64,000 bases of DNA from Alteromonadaceae bacterium XY-R5 (GTDB taxonomy: Bacteria > Pseudomonadota > Gammaproteobacteria > Enterobacterales > Alteromonadaceae), in the NCBI GenBank assembly GCA_001660395.1, contig LXWE01000001.1:930001-994000 (forward strand), in the 5' to 3' direction. Under the pieces are notes generated by a model. The model did not search any database and was not told where the DNA came from. It saw only the letters and a program-made list of their open reading frames with translations. The position numbers and the translations under genes were made by a program. This document shows, piece after piece, positions 26,495 through 36,038 of the stretch (its first letter is position 1; each line of letters begins with the position of its first letter).

Positions 26495-27745
26495 ATGACC
26501 ACGCCATTGCCCCTCGCCGGAGTACGCATTCTTGCCATCGAACAATACGGTGCTGGCCCTTATGCCTCCATGTATTTGGCGGATTTAGGTGCCGAGGTAA
26601 TCAAAATTGAGAATACTGCGGTAGGCGGCGATGTGTCGCGCCAAACCGGCCCCTATTTTCTCGGTGACAATGACAGCGAGTTTTTCCAGACCTTTAACCT
26701 GAATAAACGCAGTTTGGGCTTAGATCTTAAAGCCCCCGAAGGTCAGGCGCTGTTTAAGCAACTGGTGGCGAAAAGCCATGGCGTGCTCAACAATTTACGC
26801 GGCGATCAACCGGATAAACTCGGCCTGACCTATCAGGCCCTCAAAGAGGCAAATCCCGAAATCGTCTGCGCCCATTTATCGGCCTATGGCCGCGACAATG
26901 ATCGCGCCAGCTGGCCGGGCTACGATTATTTAATGCAAGCCGAAGCCGGACTGATGTCACTGACGGGCGATCCCGCCAATGAGCCCTGCCGCTTAGGCGT
27001 GTCCATGGTGGATTTTATGACAGGCTCTGTCACCGCGCTGGGTATGGTTTCCGGCATTCTCGGCGCTAAGCTACATGGCGTTGGCCGTGATGTGGATGTG
27101 TCGTTATTTGATGTGGCCTTGCACCAGCTCAGCTATCCCGCCACCTGGTATTTAAATCAGGGCCATCAGACCCTGCGCAGCCCGCGCTCGGCACACCCGA
27201 CAGTAGTGCCTTGTCAGCTGTATCGCTGCGCCGATGGTTACCTGTTTATTATGGCGATGACAGATAAATTCTGGCAGGCCTTAGTCAGCATTTTGGATGA
27301 CAGCCGCTTAACCCAGGCCGACTTTGCTACCCTCAAAGGCCGCCAGACCCATAAGACCCGGCTGAATAATCTGCTGGATGAAATCTTTAGTCAGCACAAT
27401 GTCAGTCACTGGCTCAAGCTTTGTCAGGGCGAACTGCCCTGCGCACCGGTCAGCAGCTTAGCACAAGCACTGGATAGCCCCTTTGTGGCCGCCACCGGCA
27501 TGCGTCAGCAGATGCGCCACCCTGCCAGTAAGCCCCTGACCATGCTGGCCAACCCGATTAAATTAGACAGCCAGCGTTTGCCTGGCAAGGTCGCCAATCC
27601 GCTGGCCGCCGATACCCCGTCCATCCTCACAGAGCTGGGCTACAGCGAAAGCGACATTGCCGATTTGGCCGCCCGAGGTGTTATCGGCATTGGCAAAACC
27701 AGTGCTGAAATTGCCGCCGCTCAGGGAGGCAAAGATGAAGCTTGA
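26495..27745 (+). CDS. CaiB/BaiF-family CoA-transferase (first)
   Basis: A 416-residue class III CoA-transferase. The N-terminal LADLGAEVIKIEN and the catalytic WPGYDYLMQAEAGLMSLTG with nucleophile D144 are intact. Such enzymes move CoA between carboxylic acids through a glutamyl/aspartyl anhydride route. AAGGAG precedes the ATG. The 3' end overlaps the next CaiB/BaiF gene by 11 nt, so the pair may form a hetero-oligomer or act on successive acids. The donor and acceptor are unknown. Confidence 0.88.
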   Translation: MTTPLPLAGVRILAIEQYGAGPYASMYLADLGAEVIKIENTAVGGDVSRQTGPYFLGDNDSEFFQTFNLNKRSLGLDLKAPEGQALFKQLVAKSHGVLNNLRGDQPDKLGLTYQALKEANPEIVCAHLSAYGRDNDRASWPGYDYLMQAEAGLMSLTGDPANEPCRLGVSMVDFMTGSVTALGMVSGILGAKLHGVGRDVDVSLFDVALHQLSYPATWYLNQGHQTLRSPRSAHPTVVPCQLYRCADGYLFIMAMTDKFWQALVSILDDSRLTQADFATLKGRQTHKTRLNNLLDEIFSQHNVSHWLKLCQGELPCAPVSSLAQALDSPFVAATGMRQQMRHPASKPLTMLANPIKLDSQRLPGKVANPLAADTPSILTELGYSESDIADLAARGVIGIGKTSAEIAAAQGGKDEA

Positions 27746-28919
27746 AGGCATTAAAGTTCTGGATTTATCGCTGTTTTTACCCGGCCCCCATTTAAGCATG
27801 ATGATGGCCGACCACGGCGCCGAGGTGATCAGTTTAGAGCCGCCCGGCGGTGAGCCCATTCGCAACATCGGCCTGAAAGCCAACAGCGAATCCGTTTGGT
27901 TTCGTAATCTTTATCGCGGTAAAAAAAGCATTAACCTGAACCTCAAATCCGAGGAAGGAAAAGAGGCTTTTTTGCGTCTGTGCGAACAGGTGGATGTGGT
28001 CATCGAAGCCTTTCGCCCCGGCGTAGTGAATCGCTTGGGCATTGACTATGGCGTGTTGTCTCAACGTAATCCGAAGCTGGTGATGTGCTCCATTTCTGCC
28101 TTTGGTCAGACCGGGCCAAAGCGTTTAAAACCCGCCCACGACTTAAGCATCGAAGCCGATTCCGGTGCGGTGTTTATCAACCAAGGCCAAGACGGTAAAC
28201 CTGCTATGCCCGGCATGCCGGTAGCGGATATGGCCGCCAGCCTGATGGCCTTAAACGGCATTCTGATGGCGCTACTGCGCCGTGAAACCACAGGCCAGGG
28301 AGATTACCTGGATATCTCTATGCAGGATGCGCTGGTGTCCTGGTATGCCAATGTGATGGGTCCCTGCTTTGCCGAGCAGCGCTCGCCCGAACCCAAGCTG
28401 GAACGCAGCTGGGGCGGCAACGCCATGTATCAGCTGTATCAGTGCGCCGATGGTCAGTACCTGAGTTTAGGCGGCAGCGAACTGCATTTCGCCAAAAACC
28501 TGTTTACCAAACTGGGGCGTGAAGACTTGTACGCCCTGTGCAAACTGCCACCAGGTCAACAGCAAACCGCCATCGCGTTTTTGCGGGATACTTTTATTCA
28601 GCAACCATTGGCCTACTGGCAAGAATGGTTTGCCGATATCGATGTGTGCTGGTCGCCCGTGCAAGATTTGAATTCCGCCATTCGCGATCCTCATTTGGCC
28701 GAGCGTGAAATGTTGGTCAAAGACGCCGATGGCAATGAACATCTGGGTGTGCCGATTAAGTTTTTACACGAGCCCGCCCAACCCGAGTATCGTCTGCCTG
28801 CCTTCAGTCAGGACACACGCAGCGTACTGTTAAGTTTGGGCTATAGCCAAACCCAAATAGACGCAATGGAGGCAGCGCAGGCGTTCATCCCAAGCACAAG
28901 GGAGGAAGTGCAATCTTGA
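27735..28919 (+). CDS. CaiB/BaiF-family protein, 2-methylacyl-CoA racemase-like
   Basis: A 394-residue class III CoA-transferase superfamily protein. MMADHGAEVISLEPPGGEPIR and the YRGKKSINLNLKSEEGKEAF block are typical. The active-site region reads KPAHDLSIEADSGA with His135-Asp136, which resembles the GHDINY motif of 2-methylacyl-CoA racemase more than the GYD of true transferases. It may therefore epimerise a 2-methyl-branched acyl-CoA before dehydrogenation. The start at 27735 lies inside the end of the upstream gene, with AGGGAGG 6 nt before it. Confidence 0.8.
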   Translation: MKLEGIKVLDLSLFLPGPHLSMMMADHGAEVISLEPPGGEPIRNIGLKANSESVWFRNLYRGKKSINLNLKSEEGKEAFLRLCEQVDVVIEAFRPGVVNRLGIDYGVLSQRNPKLVMCSISAFGQTGPKRLKPAHDLSIEADSGAVFINQGQDGKPAMPGMPVADMAASLMALNGILMALLRRETTGQGDYLDISMQDALVSWYANVMGPCFAEQRSPEPKLERSWGGNAMYQLYQCADGQYLSLGGSELHFAKNLFTKLGREDLYALCKLPPGQQQTAIAFLRDTFIQQPLAYWQEWFADIDVCWSPVQDLNSAIRDPHLAEREMLVKDADGNEHLGVPIKFLHEPAQPEYRLPAFSQDTRSVLLSLGYSQTQIDAMEAAQAFIPSTREEVQS

Positions 28920-30352
28920 GTCATACCAGCGCCATACTCATCACCCTGATTGTCTATAAGCTGCTGCTATTAGGCATAGGTTTTTGGGCCAGTAAACGCA
29001 CCCAAAGCGCCGAAGATTTCTTTATTGGCGGCAAAGGTTTGGGGCCCTGGGTCAGCGCCATCAGCGCCTGTGCCAGTGCCTCATCCGCTTGGAGTTTACT
29101 CGGTATGAGTGGCGCCGCCTGGGCCATGGGTTTGTCTGTGGTGTGGCTGTTTCCGGCGGTGATTGGTGGCTATTTATTTAACTGGCTATATCTGGCGCCG
29201 CGTTTACGTCATCTCGGCAATCAGACCGGGGCTATTAGTGTCACGGATTTGCTCTCTGGCAAGGGGCACTGGAAAATGCCAATTGCCGTGCTGTGCAGTT
29301 TTGCCATCGTCTTTTCCTTCGCCTTTTACATTGCCAGTCAGCTGCAGGCCGCCGGCACTACCTTCGCCAGCACCTTCGAAATGCCCGCTAGCGAAGCCAT
29401 TATCTTAGGCACTGGCATTATCCTGATTTACACCCTGCTCGGTGGCTTTTGGGCAGTAGCAGTTACCGATACCTTACAAGGCCTGTTAATGGCTGCGGTG
29501 GCTGTCGCCTTACCCGCCACCGCCCTTTGGGTGATTGGCGGACCAGTGGCCTTGTTCGAACAGCTATCACAACTATTAACTCCGGAGCAGCTGAGTCTCA
29601 CCGGTGGGCGCACGGGCGATCTGGCCCTGGCCTTTGTAGTCGGCATGTTAGCAGTCGGCCTGGGTAATCCTGGTCAGCCCCATGTGGTGAACCGCTTTAT
29701 GGCGGTCAGGGATGAAAAATCCCTGCGTCAGGCCAGCATTATCGGCCTGATTTGGCCGGTGATCGTCTATGGCGGCATGATGGTGGTGGGCTGGTGTGCC
29801 CGTGTGCTGCTGCCGCCCGAACTGGCTACAGGTAACGAAGGTGTGCTGTTTGTGTTAACCCAGCAGCTATTTGCGCCTGTACTGGCAGGCATAGTAGTGG
29901 CTGCGTCATTATCGGCCATTATGTCTACCGCCGACAGCCAGTTGCTTAGTGCTGGCTCGGCCCTGAGCCATGATATTGGCTTAGGCAAACAACACGCCCT
30001 GCTCATTTCACGCCTGACCGTGGCGGTGATGTGTCTGGTATCTATGCTGCTGGCCATTTATGCCCCTGCAGCCATTTTCAGTCGGGTGCTATTTGCTTGG
30101 GCCGCATTGGGCTCGGCCTTCGGCCCACTGCTTATCGTGCTTGCCAGTGGTCGCAGCGTGCCTGGTTTATGGCGCTTTGCCGCGGTAGCCGCAGGCTTTG
30201 GCCTGACCCTGATCTTTAACTGGTTTACCCAATCCACCAGCAGTTGGCTGGAACGCTTAATTCCTTTTGTGGTTGCCTTGCTACTGGCCTATATGGGCAG
30301 TGTGCTGGCAAAACGCGCCACAGCAGTTTCGGAGCTAGCCCATGAGTCCTAA
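28916..30352 (+). CDS. Sodium:solute symporter (SSS family)
   Basis: A 478-residue inner-membrane symporter with about 13 predicted helices, of the PutP/PanF type. Family signatures are SAEDFFIGGKGLGPWVSAIS, ACASASSAWSLLGMSG and AASLSAIMSTADSQLLSAGS, the last being the SSS signature region. It would import a carboxylate or amide with sodium, a second inner-membrane route besides the MFS gene. The start codon is TTG in a TTGA overlap with the previous stop, supported by GGAGGAAG upstream. Confidence 0.9.
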   Translation: MSHTSAILITLIVYKLLLLGIGFWASKRTQSAEDFFIGGKGLGPWVSAISACASASSAWSLLGMSGAAWAMGLSVVWLFPAVIGGYLFNWLYLAPRLRHLGNQTGAISVTDLLSGKGHWKMPIAVLCSFAIVFSFAFYIASQLQAAGTTFASTFEMPASEAIILGTGIILIYTLLGGFWAVAVTDTLQGLLMAAVAVALPATALWVIGGPVALFEQLSQLLTPEQLSLTGGRTGDLALAFVVGMLAVGLGNPGQPHVVNRFMAVRDEKSLRQASIIGLIWPVIVYGGMMVVGWCARVLLPPELATGNEGVLFVLTQQLFAPVLAGIVVAASLSAIMSTADSQLLSAGSALSHDIGLGKQHALLISRLTVAVMCLVSMLLAIYAPAAIFSRVLFAWAALGSAFGPLLIVLASGRSVPGLWRFAAVAAGFGLTLIFNWFTQSTSSWLERLIPFVVALLLAYMGSVLAKRATAVSELAHES

Positions 30353-31721
30353 TCCCGATGCCAGCCTGTTAAGGCGGTTTCTGACCAATATTCACGCAAA
30401 ACCCATTACCGATGCCGATCGTGAGCGCGCCAGCTGGCATTTGATCGACTGGCTAGCCTGCGCCGCAGCCGGACGCAAAAGCCCCGCAGGAGACAGCTTT
30501 GGCCGTCTGCTCAGCGCCCATGGCCGCAGTCAAAGCTCCGCCCCGGGTGATGCCTCTGCTATCGGTACAGGCTTTGGCGACTGGGCTATGGTGGCCATGC
30601 ACAACGGCGCATTGGGTAATGTGCTGGAAATGGACGATGTGCATCGCAGCTCGATTTTGCATCCGGGCCCTGTGGTGATCCCCGCGGCACTGGCACTGGC
30701 CGAAGCCCGCCAGTTACCTATGTCGGAACTGCTGGATGCCATTATCAAAGGCTATGAAATTACCATTCGTTTAGGCGAAGCCATAGGCCGCAGCCATTAC
30801 CGCTATTTTCATAATACCTCTAGCTGTGCAGGCGCTGGCGCGGCCTTAGCCGTGGCCCATTTACTTGAGCTGTCACCTCAGCAAACCCTGTGGGCTATAG
30901 GTAATGCCCTGTCGCGCACAGGTGGCTTGTGGCAAATGCGCCACGAAAAAGTCTTAACCAAACAGTGGCATACGGCGCAGGCAGCGCACAGTGGCGCCCT
31001 TAGTGCTGAGCTGGCTGGATTAGAGTTAAGCGGACCGGAATCCATCTTAGAAGGCCAGCAGGGTTTTTTCGCTGCCTTTAGTGACGATGCCCAGCCCAAA
31101 GCCTTTAACGCCGAACATAAACACTGGCGCTTATACGATTGCAGCTTTAAACCCTGGCCTGCCTGTCGGCATGTACACCCGGCCATGGATGTGCTGCTGA
31201 GCATGCGCACTATGGCCCTGACTCAGGACCCCTTAGGTCAGGTGAAACGCATTGATGTGTATTGTTACGCCGATGCCCTGACCTTCTGCGACCGGCCCAA
31301 ACCGACCACAGAGCTGGAAGCCAAATTCAGCATTCAGCATGCCCTCGCCGCCATCTTGCTATGGGGTGAGCCGAAAATGGCCCATTACCAGGCCGAGGCC
31401 TTTAATCACGACAATATTCAGCGTCTGCGCCAGCGTATTTACCTGCATGTCTGTGACGACATTGAAGGCGCCTACCCGGCCCATTTCGGCGCACGGGTAG
31501 AAATCAGCCTAAGCAGTGGCGGCCAGCTTAGCCGCGCTCATGCGGATACCCTGGGCGACCCGGAGCGGCCTTTATCCAGCGAACAGCTAGCCAATAAAGC
31601 GCGCATGCTACTTGAGCTTGGCGGCATGCCACTAAGTGCCTGCGAACAACTACTCAAGCGCGACTGGCTTGAAGATGCCAGCCCGGCGCAACTGACTGCA
31701 TTACTAGGAAGTATTTTATGA
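30342..31721 (+). CDS. MmgE/PrpD-family protein (first)
   Basis: A 459-residue protein of the MmgE/PrpD family (2-methylcitrate dehydratase, cis-aconitate decarboxylase, iminodisuccinate epimerase). Seen are HLIDWLACAAAGRKSPAG, a His-rich LEMDDVHRSSILHPGPVVIPAALALA block (62-88) and KPWPACRHVHPAMD. Members dehydrate, decarboxylate or epimerise hydroxy-polycarboxylates. It overlaps the symporter by 11 nt and the second PrpD gene by 4 nt (ATGA). Confidence 0.87.
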   Translation: MSPNPDASLLRRFLTNIHAKPITDADRERASWHLIDWLACAAAGRKSPAGDSFGRLLSAHGRSQSSAPGDASAIGTGFGDWAMVAMHNGALGNVLEMDDVHRSSILHPGPVVIPAALALAEARQLPMSELLDAIIKGYEITIRLGEAIGRSHYRYFHNTSSCAGAGAALAVAHLLELSPQQTLWAIGNALSRTGGLWQMRHEKVLTKQWHTAQAAHSGALSAELAGLELSGPESILEGQQGFFAAFSDDAQPKAFNAEHKHWRLYDCSFKPWPACRHVHPAMDVLLSMRTMALTQDPLGQVKRIDVYCYADALTFCDRPKPTTELEAKFSIQHALAAILLWGEPKMAHYQAEAFNHDNIQRLRQRIYLHVCDDIEGAYPAHFGARVEISLSSGGQLSRAHADTLGDPERPLSSEQLANKARMLLELGGMPLSACEQLLKRDWLEDASPAQLTALLGSIL

Positions 31722-33199
31722 GTACCAATAATCTGACCGCTGACGGCAATCTAATGGAACTGCTGCTGGACCATATTCAGCACACCCAATATGACGACCT
31801 GCCCGACAGCACCATAGCCGCAGTCAAAACCTTTGTCTGGGATTCTATTGGCGTGGGTATCAGTGGCTCGCGGGTGCCGTTAACCGCAGCGCTAATCAAT
31901 ACCGTCGAAGGCTGGGGGCAGCGTAACAGCAGCGCCTACGCCACCATCTGGCTCACTGGCCAGCAGGTGCCGGTGGGAAGCGCGGCCTATATCAACGGAT
32001 TTCAGATGCACAACCAGGAATGGGACTGTGTGCACGAAGGTGCGGTTGTGCACCCTATGGCCACCATTCTGGCGGCTCTGCTGGCCTATGCCGAATATCA
32101 GCAAAGCACACCGCAGCAACTGATTTTAGGTATCGCCCTGGCGGTGGATGTGGCGACCTTGCTGGGTCAGTCGGTGACCTCGCCGCTGAAGTTTTTCCGC
32201 CCGGCGACTTGCGGTGCGTTAGGCGCTACCGCAGGTATTTGCGCCATGCTCGGCCTTAATCGCACCATTACCGCCAACGCCATGGGTATCGTTTATTCAC
32301 AAATCAGCGGCACCATGCAGGCCCATACTGAAGGCTCTATTATGCTGCCGGTACAAATTGGCATTAACGCCCGCGCCGCCACTCAGGCGGTGGATCTGGC
32401 CTTAGCCGGCGTGTGCGGGCCAAAAGACATTCTGCTTGGCCCCTTTGGCTTTTTACATTTGTTTGAAGATGCCTACGATCTCTCCCGCAGCTTTCCCAAA
32501 TTAGGCAAAGAATTTCAGATAGAAAGGGTGAGTCATAAGCCCTTCCCCACCGGCCGCGCCTGTCACGGCACCGTCGATGCCCTGCAAACCCTGCAACAGC
32601 AGCATGGTTTTAGCTGGCAGGAAATTGAACGCATCGAGGTCGAAGCCACACCGCTGATCATGCGCCTTGTCGGCCGTGAAGTGAAAGATGATATGGACAG
32701 TGCCTGGGCCAAACTCTGTAACGGTTATGTGGCCGCCACTGCGCTGCTCACTGGCAGTGTCGGCGTAGCGGATTTTGATGCCAAGTGGCTGCGGGATCCC
32801 CAGCGTTTAGCGCTGGCAGCCAAGGTACATACCCGCATCAGCGATACCTATCTCAACAGCAAAGACAAAAATGCCGGGGTGAATGATTTAGCGCCCCTCA
32901 CTGTAATGGTGATCCTCACCAGTGGTAAGCACTACTCCATGACGTTACCGGCCGTACTCGGCCACCCGGAGCGCCCCTTACCTCTGGCTCAGCAGCAACA
33001 AAAATTTGAACTGGCCTGCGCCAGTGCGTTACGGCCATTACCCGCAGCGCAAATCGAACAGTTACAACATCAGCTACAGCATCTGGAACAGGTCAATTCG
33101 GTAAGAGAACTGGTGCAACTTACTGTGCATCCGGACTTTATCCAATCTCAGGGCAACACACCTGTTTCGGCCAGCGCATATGAAGGAAGCACACTATGA
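31718..33199 (+). CDS. MmgE/PrpD-family protein (second)
   Basis: A 493-residue paralogue-level relative of the preceding gene, with KTFVWDSIGVGISGSRVP, the His-containing EWDCVHEGAVVHPMATILAA and KPFPTGRACHGTVDAL. The HNQEWD-type motif differs from the EMDDVHR of its neighbour, so the two are diverged and probably act on different intermediates or form a mixed dimer. ATGA overlaps occur at both ends, which indicates translational coupling with the first PrpD gene and the CoA ligase. Confidence 0.87.
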   Translation: MSTNNLTADGNLMELLLDHIQHTQYDDLPDSTIAAVKTFVWDSIGVGISGSRVPLTAALINTVEGWGQRNSSAYATIWLTGQQVPVGSAAYINGFQMHNQEWDCVHEGAVVHPMATILAALLAYAEYQQSTPQQLILGIALAVDVATLLGQSVTSPLKFFRPATCGALGATAGICAMLGLNRTITANAMGIVYSQISGTMQAHTEGSIMLPVQIGINARAATQAVDLALAGVCGPKDILLGPFGFLHLFEDAYDLSRSFPKLGKEFQIERVSHKPFPTGRACHGTVDALQTLQQQHGFSWQEIERIEVEATPLIMRLVGREVKDDMDSAWAKLCNGYVAATALLTGSVGVADFDAKWLRDPQRLALAAKVHTRISDTYLNSKDKNAGVNDLAPLTVMVILTSGKHYSMTLPAVLGHPERPLPLAQQQQKFELACASALRPLPAAQIEQLQHQLQHLEQVNSVRELVQLTVHPDFIQSQGNTPVSASAYEGSTL

Positions 33200-34599
33200 G
33201 CAGTTACCCCACTTATTATAATTCGTTTGATTACGAAGCCATGCGCCGGGACTATCCCCTCGGCGATGAGTTTATCCAGCGCTTTACCCAAATGCGTCCG
33301 GCAGAACTCAAAGTCCTGCAAAACCAGCGCTTTATGCAGTTGGTGGAGCGAGCCTGGCAGATCCCCTTTTATCAGCGCATCTGGGGCGAAGCGGGTGTTA
33401 CGCCTTTGGATATTCAAAGCATCGACGACATCGAAAAGCTGCCGCTGATCAGCAAAAGTGACATCATGGACAGCGTGGCGGCGTATCCGCCCATTGGTGA
33501 TTTTCATGGCTTAGATGACATTCCCGCCGCTGAGCGCCCGCCCATCGTGTTTCACACCACCAGCGGCACCACAGGTACACCGCAACCGCTGATTTTCGGG
33601 CCGAAAAGCCGCGAAGTACAGGCGCTGTTAGTGGCTCGCGGCTATCGCATGATGGGCTTAAAGCCTGCCGCCACCATTCAGTCCTGCTATGGTCATGGCA
33701 TGATCAACGGCGGTCACTACATTCGTGAAGCCGTGACTAAATACACCAATGCCATGTTCCTGTCGGCCGGTACGGGGGTTGAAACCCGCTCAGCCCAGCA
33801 GGTACAGCTGATGAAAACCTTTGGCGTGAATGTGCTGGTTGGCTTTGTCGACTACATCAAACGTCTGGCGGAAGTAGCCAAAGAAGAAGGCCTGGTGCCA
33901 GGTAAAGACATTAAGATCGATATGATCATCGGCCACTTGGGCATGGAAAGCCGCGAGAGCATCGCCGCTGCCTGGGGCAACCCGGAACTGTTTGACTGGT
34001 ATGGCGTCGGTGACACCGGTGCTATCGCCGCCGAAGGCCCGGATCATTCCGGCATGCACGTGTGGGAAGATGCCCACTACTTAGAGATCCTCGATCCCGA
34101 CAGCAACAAGCCAGTAGCCGAAGGTAAACCCGGCAACATGGTGGTGACCTGTTTATATAAAAACGATGTGTATCCTATTATCCGTTTTAACACCCATGAT
34201 GTGACCGAAGTGATCCCGGGTGAAAACCCGCTAGGCTTGCCATTTAGGCGTATCAAAGGCTTTTTGGGCCGTTCCGACAACATGGTGAAACTGCGCGGCA
34301 TCAATATTTATCCGCAGGGTATAGGCGCTATGTTAGAAGAACGCAGCGAGTTCAATGGTGAATATATTTGCGAAGCGATTCGCGATGCCAATGGCCGCGA
34401 TGAGATGATAGTGAAAGCCGAAGTCACTGCGCCAGAAAGCGACTACGCTGCCCTGGCACCCGTGTACAAAGATATCCTCAAACGTAAAATTGGAATCGAG
34501 GTGTTGGTGGAGCTATGTGCCCCCTCCAGCCTCAATAGCCTGACCCAGGTGGATATAAGGCAAAAACCCATTCGCTTAATCGATAACAGGTTTAAATAA
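33196..34599 (+). CDS. Phenylacetate-CoA ligase-like AMP-forming enzyme
   Basis: A 467-residue adenylate-forming enzyme of the PaaK type. The phosphate-binding HTTSGTTGTPQPLIFGP motif near residue 122 and the C-terminal GFLGRSDNMVKLRGINIYP hinge are characteristic. It activates a carboxylic acid to its CoA thioester using ATP. In this operon, without ring-cleavage genes of the phenylacetate route, the acid is probably an alicyclic, branched or heterocyclic one. Start and stop overlap neighbours (ATGA; TAATG). Confidence 0.87.
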   Translation: MSSYPTYYNSFDYEAMRRDYPLGDEFIQRFTQMRPAELKVLQNQRFMQLVERAWQIPFYQRIWGEAGVTPLDIQSIDDIEKLPLISKSDIMDSVAAYPPIGDFHGLDDIPAAERPPIVFHTTSGTTGTPQPLIFGPKSREVQALLVARGYRMMGLKPAATIQSCYGHGMINGGHYIREAVTKYTNAMFLSAGTGVETRSAQQVQLMKTFGVNVLVGFVDYIKRLAEVAKEEGLVPGKDIKIDMIIGHLGMESRESIAAAWGNPELFDWYGVGDTGAIAAEGPDHSGMHVWEDAHYLEILDPDSNKPVAEGKPGNMVVTCLYKNDVYPIIRFNTHDVTEVIPGENPLGLPFRRIKGFLGRSDNMVKLRGINIYPQGIGAMLEERSEFNGEYICEAIRDANGRDEMIVKAEVTAPESDYAALAPVYKDILKRKIGIEVLVELCAPSSLNSLTQVDIRQKPIRLIDNRFK

Positions 34600-36038
34600 T
34601 GACAATCGCGGCCAACTCACAGACCAACCAGGATTTGATTGAACACTTACTCGAGCAGGATTTGTGCGCCCAATCCCGCGCCATCGAACTGGGGGAAGTG
34701 AGTGCCGATGCGTTGCGCCGCGCTCAGTATCAACGCTTACAGGCGCTTCAGCCGGCATTGCATGCAGTGATTAATCTGGCCCCTTTGGATTCAATGCCCA
34801 TCAATCACGGCCCATTAGCAAACTTGCCTGTGGGCGTGAAAGACAACATCGATGTGGCCGGTATGGTCACCAGCTGTGGTATGCAGGTGTATGCCGAGGC
34901 TGTTGCCCGCAAAGACGCGCCCGTAGTGCGACTGCTGCGCAGCATCGGCTTATGGCCTGCGGCCAAACTGAATATGCATGAAGGCGCATTAGGCGCCACC
35001 AATCACAATAGCTGGGCCGGTGATTGCCAAAACCCCTGGCAATTAGGTTACACCGCAGGCGGCTCTTCGGGCGGTTCGGCTGCAGCGGTGGCCTCCACCA
35101 TGTTAGCTGCCGCGCTGGGCAGCGATACCATGGGCTCGGTGCGAGTACCCGCCTCTTATTGCGGCTTGTTCGCCTACAAACCCGGTAAAAGCATGATCAC
35201 CAATGATGGCAGCGTAGCCTGTTGTCATAGCCTGGACAGCATTGGCCCGCTAACCCGCTCGGCGCGGGATTTGGCCTTGCTCGGCTATACCCTGCTCGGC
35301 GATGATCTGGATCCTGATTTGCTCAAACCCGAAGCCGTGTCACCCCTGCAAGGCAAACGACTGTTAGTGCCAACGGATTTAGCCAGTATGGATGTAAGCA
35401 GCGATATTCTGGCGGACTTTACCGCTGCGCTAACGGATTTTCAGGCATTAGGCGCTGAAATAGTGCCTGTCAGCCTGAGCGAAGCTGGCCTGGATGCTGA
35501 AGCATTAGGCAAGGCGCGCCGCGCCGGATTGCTGTTATGCGAACGGGATATGCTGCGCACTCATGCTGATGTTTGGCAGCAGCAGCGCAGCGCCTTAACG
35601 CCCTATTTGCAAAGCATGCTTGGCTATGGTGAAAGCAAGTCCAACACCGACGAAGCCCGCGCGCGTCAGCAATTGAAGGAGGTTGCCGACAAAGTAAATA
35701 CCTTGCTTTCTCTAGGGGATTTTCTGCTGATGCCGACCACGCCACAACGAGCTTTCCCCCTCACAGATCCGGTGCCAGCCAATCAGGCGGATCTGACCTG
35801 TTTAGCCAACATTGCCGGTGTACCGGCGATTAATCTGCCTATGCCCACTTCTCAGGCGTTGCCGGCAGGTATGCAGATACTGAATAAACGTGGCGAAGAC
35901 AGGGTCCTGCTAACACTGGCATTGCACTGGCAACAGCAAAGTGGCTTTGTCTGGCAACTGCCCAACGCGGTGAAGGCACTCCTGCAACCTCAAGACACAA
36001 TCCAGGCCTTTCATAGTGCCTGTCGGGATGGCCTATGA
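34599..36038 (+). CDS. Amidase (amidase signature family)
   Basis: A 479-residue amidase signature enzyme. The catalytic triad is complete: Lys81 in LPVGVKDNIDVAG, cis-Ser156 in TAGGSSGGSAAA and nucleophile Ser180 in GSDTMGSVRVPA, with the expected 75- and 24-residue spacing. It hydrolyses a carboxamide to an acid and ammonia. Together with the PuuE-like ring-opening enzyme it could convert a cyclic imide to a half-amide and then to a diacid. It is not GatA: no gatB or gatC nearby and the operon is catabolic. Translation is coupled to its neighbours by TAATG and ATGA overlaps. Confidence 0.9.
   Translation: MTIAANSQTNQDLIEHLLEQDLCAQSRAIELGEVSADALRRAQYQRLQALQPALHAVINLAPLDSMPINHGPLANLPVGVKDNIDVAGMVTSCGMQVYAEAVARKDAPVVRLLRSIGLWPAAKLNMHEGALGATNHNSWAGDCQNPWQLGYTAGGSSGGSAAAVASTMLAAALGSDTMGSVRVPASYCGLFAYKPGKSMITNDGSVACCHSLDSIGPLTRSARDLALLGYTLLGDDLDPDLLKPEAVSPLQGKRLLVPTDLASMDVSSDILADFTAALTDFQALGAEIVPVSLSEAGLDAEALGKARRAGLLLCERDMLRTHADVWQQQRSALTPYLQSMLGYGESKSNTDEARARQQLKEVADKVNTLLSLGDFLLMPTTPQRAFPLTDPVPANQADLTCLANIAGVPAINLPMPTSQALPAGMQILNKRGEDRVLLTLALHWQQQSGFVWQLPNAVKALLQPQDTIQAFHSACRDGL

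Noticed and set aside
26176-26538. 120-codon ORF antisense to the acyl-CoA dehydrogenase end
   Set aside because: Shadow of a well-supported gene in GC-rich DNA; no ribosome binding site.
34599-36038. GatA subunit of the amidotransferase
   Set aside because: The triad is the same, but gatB/gatC are absent and all neighbours are catabolic.
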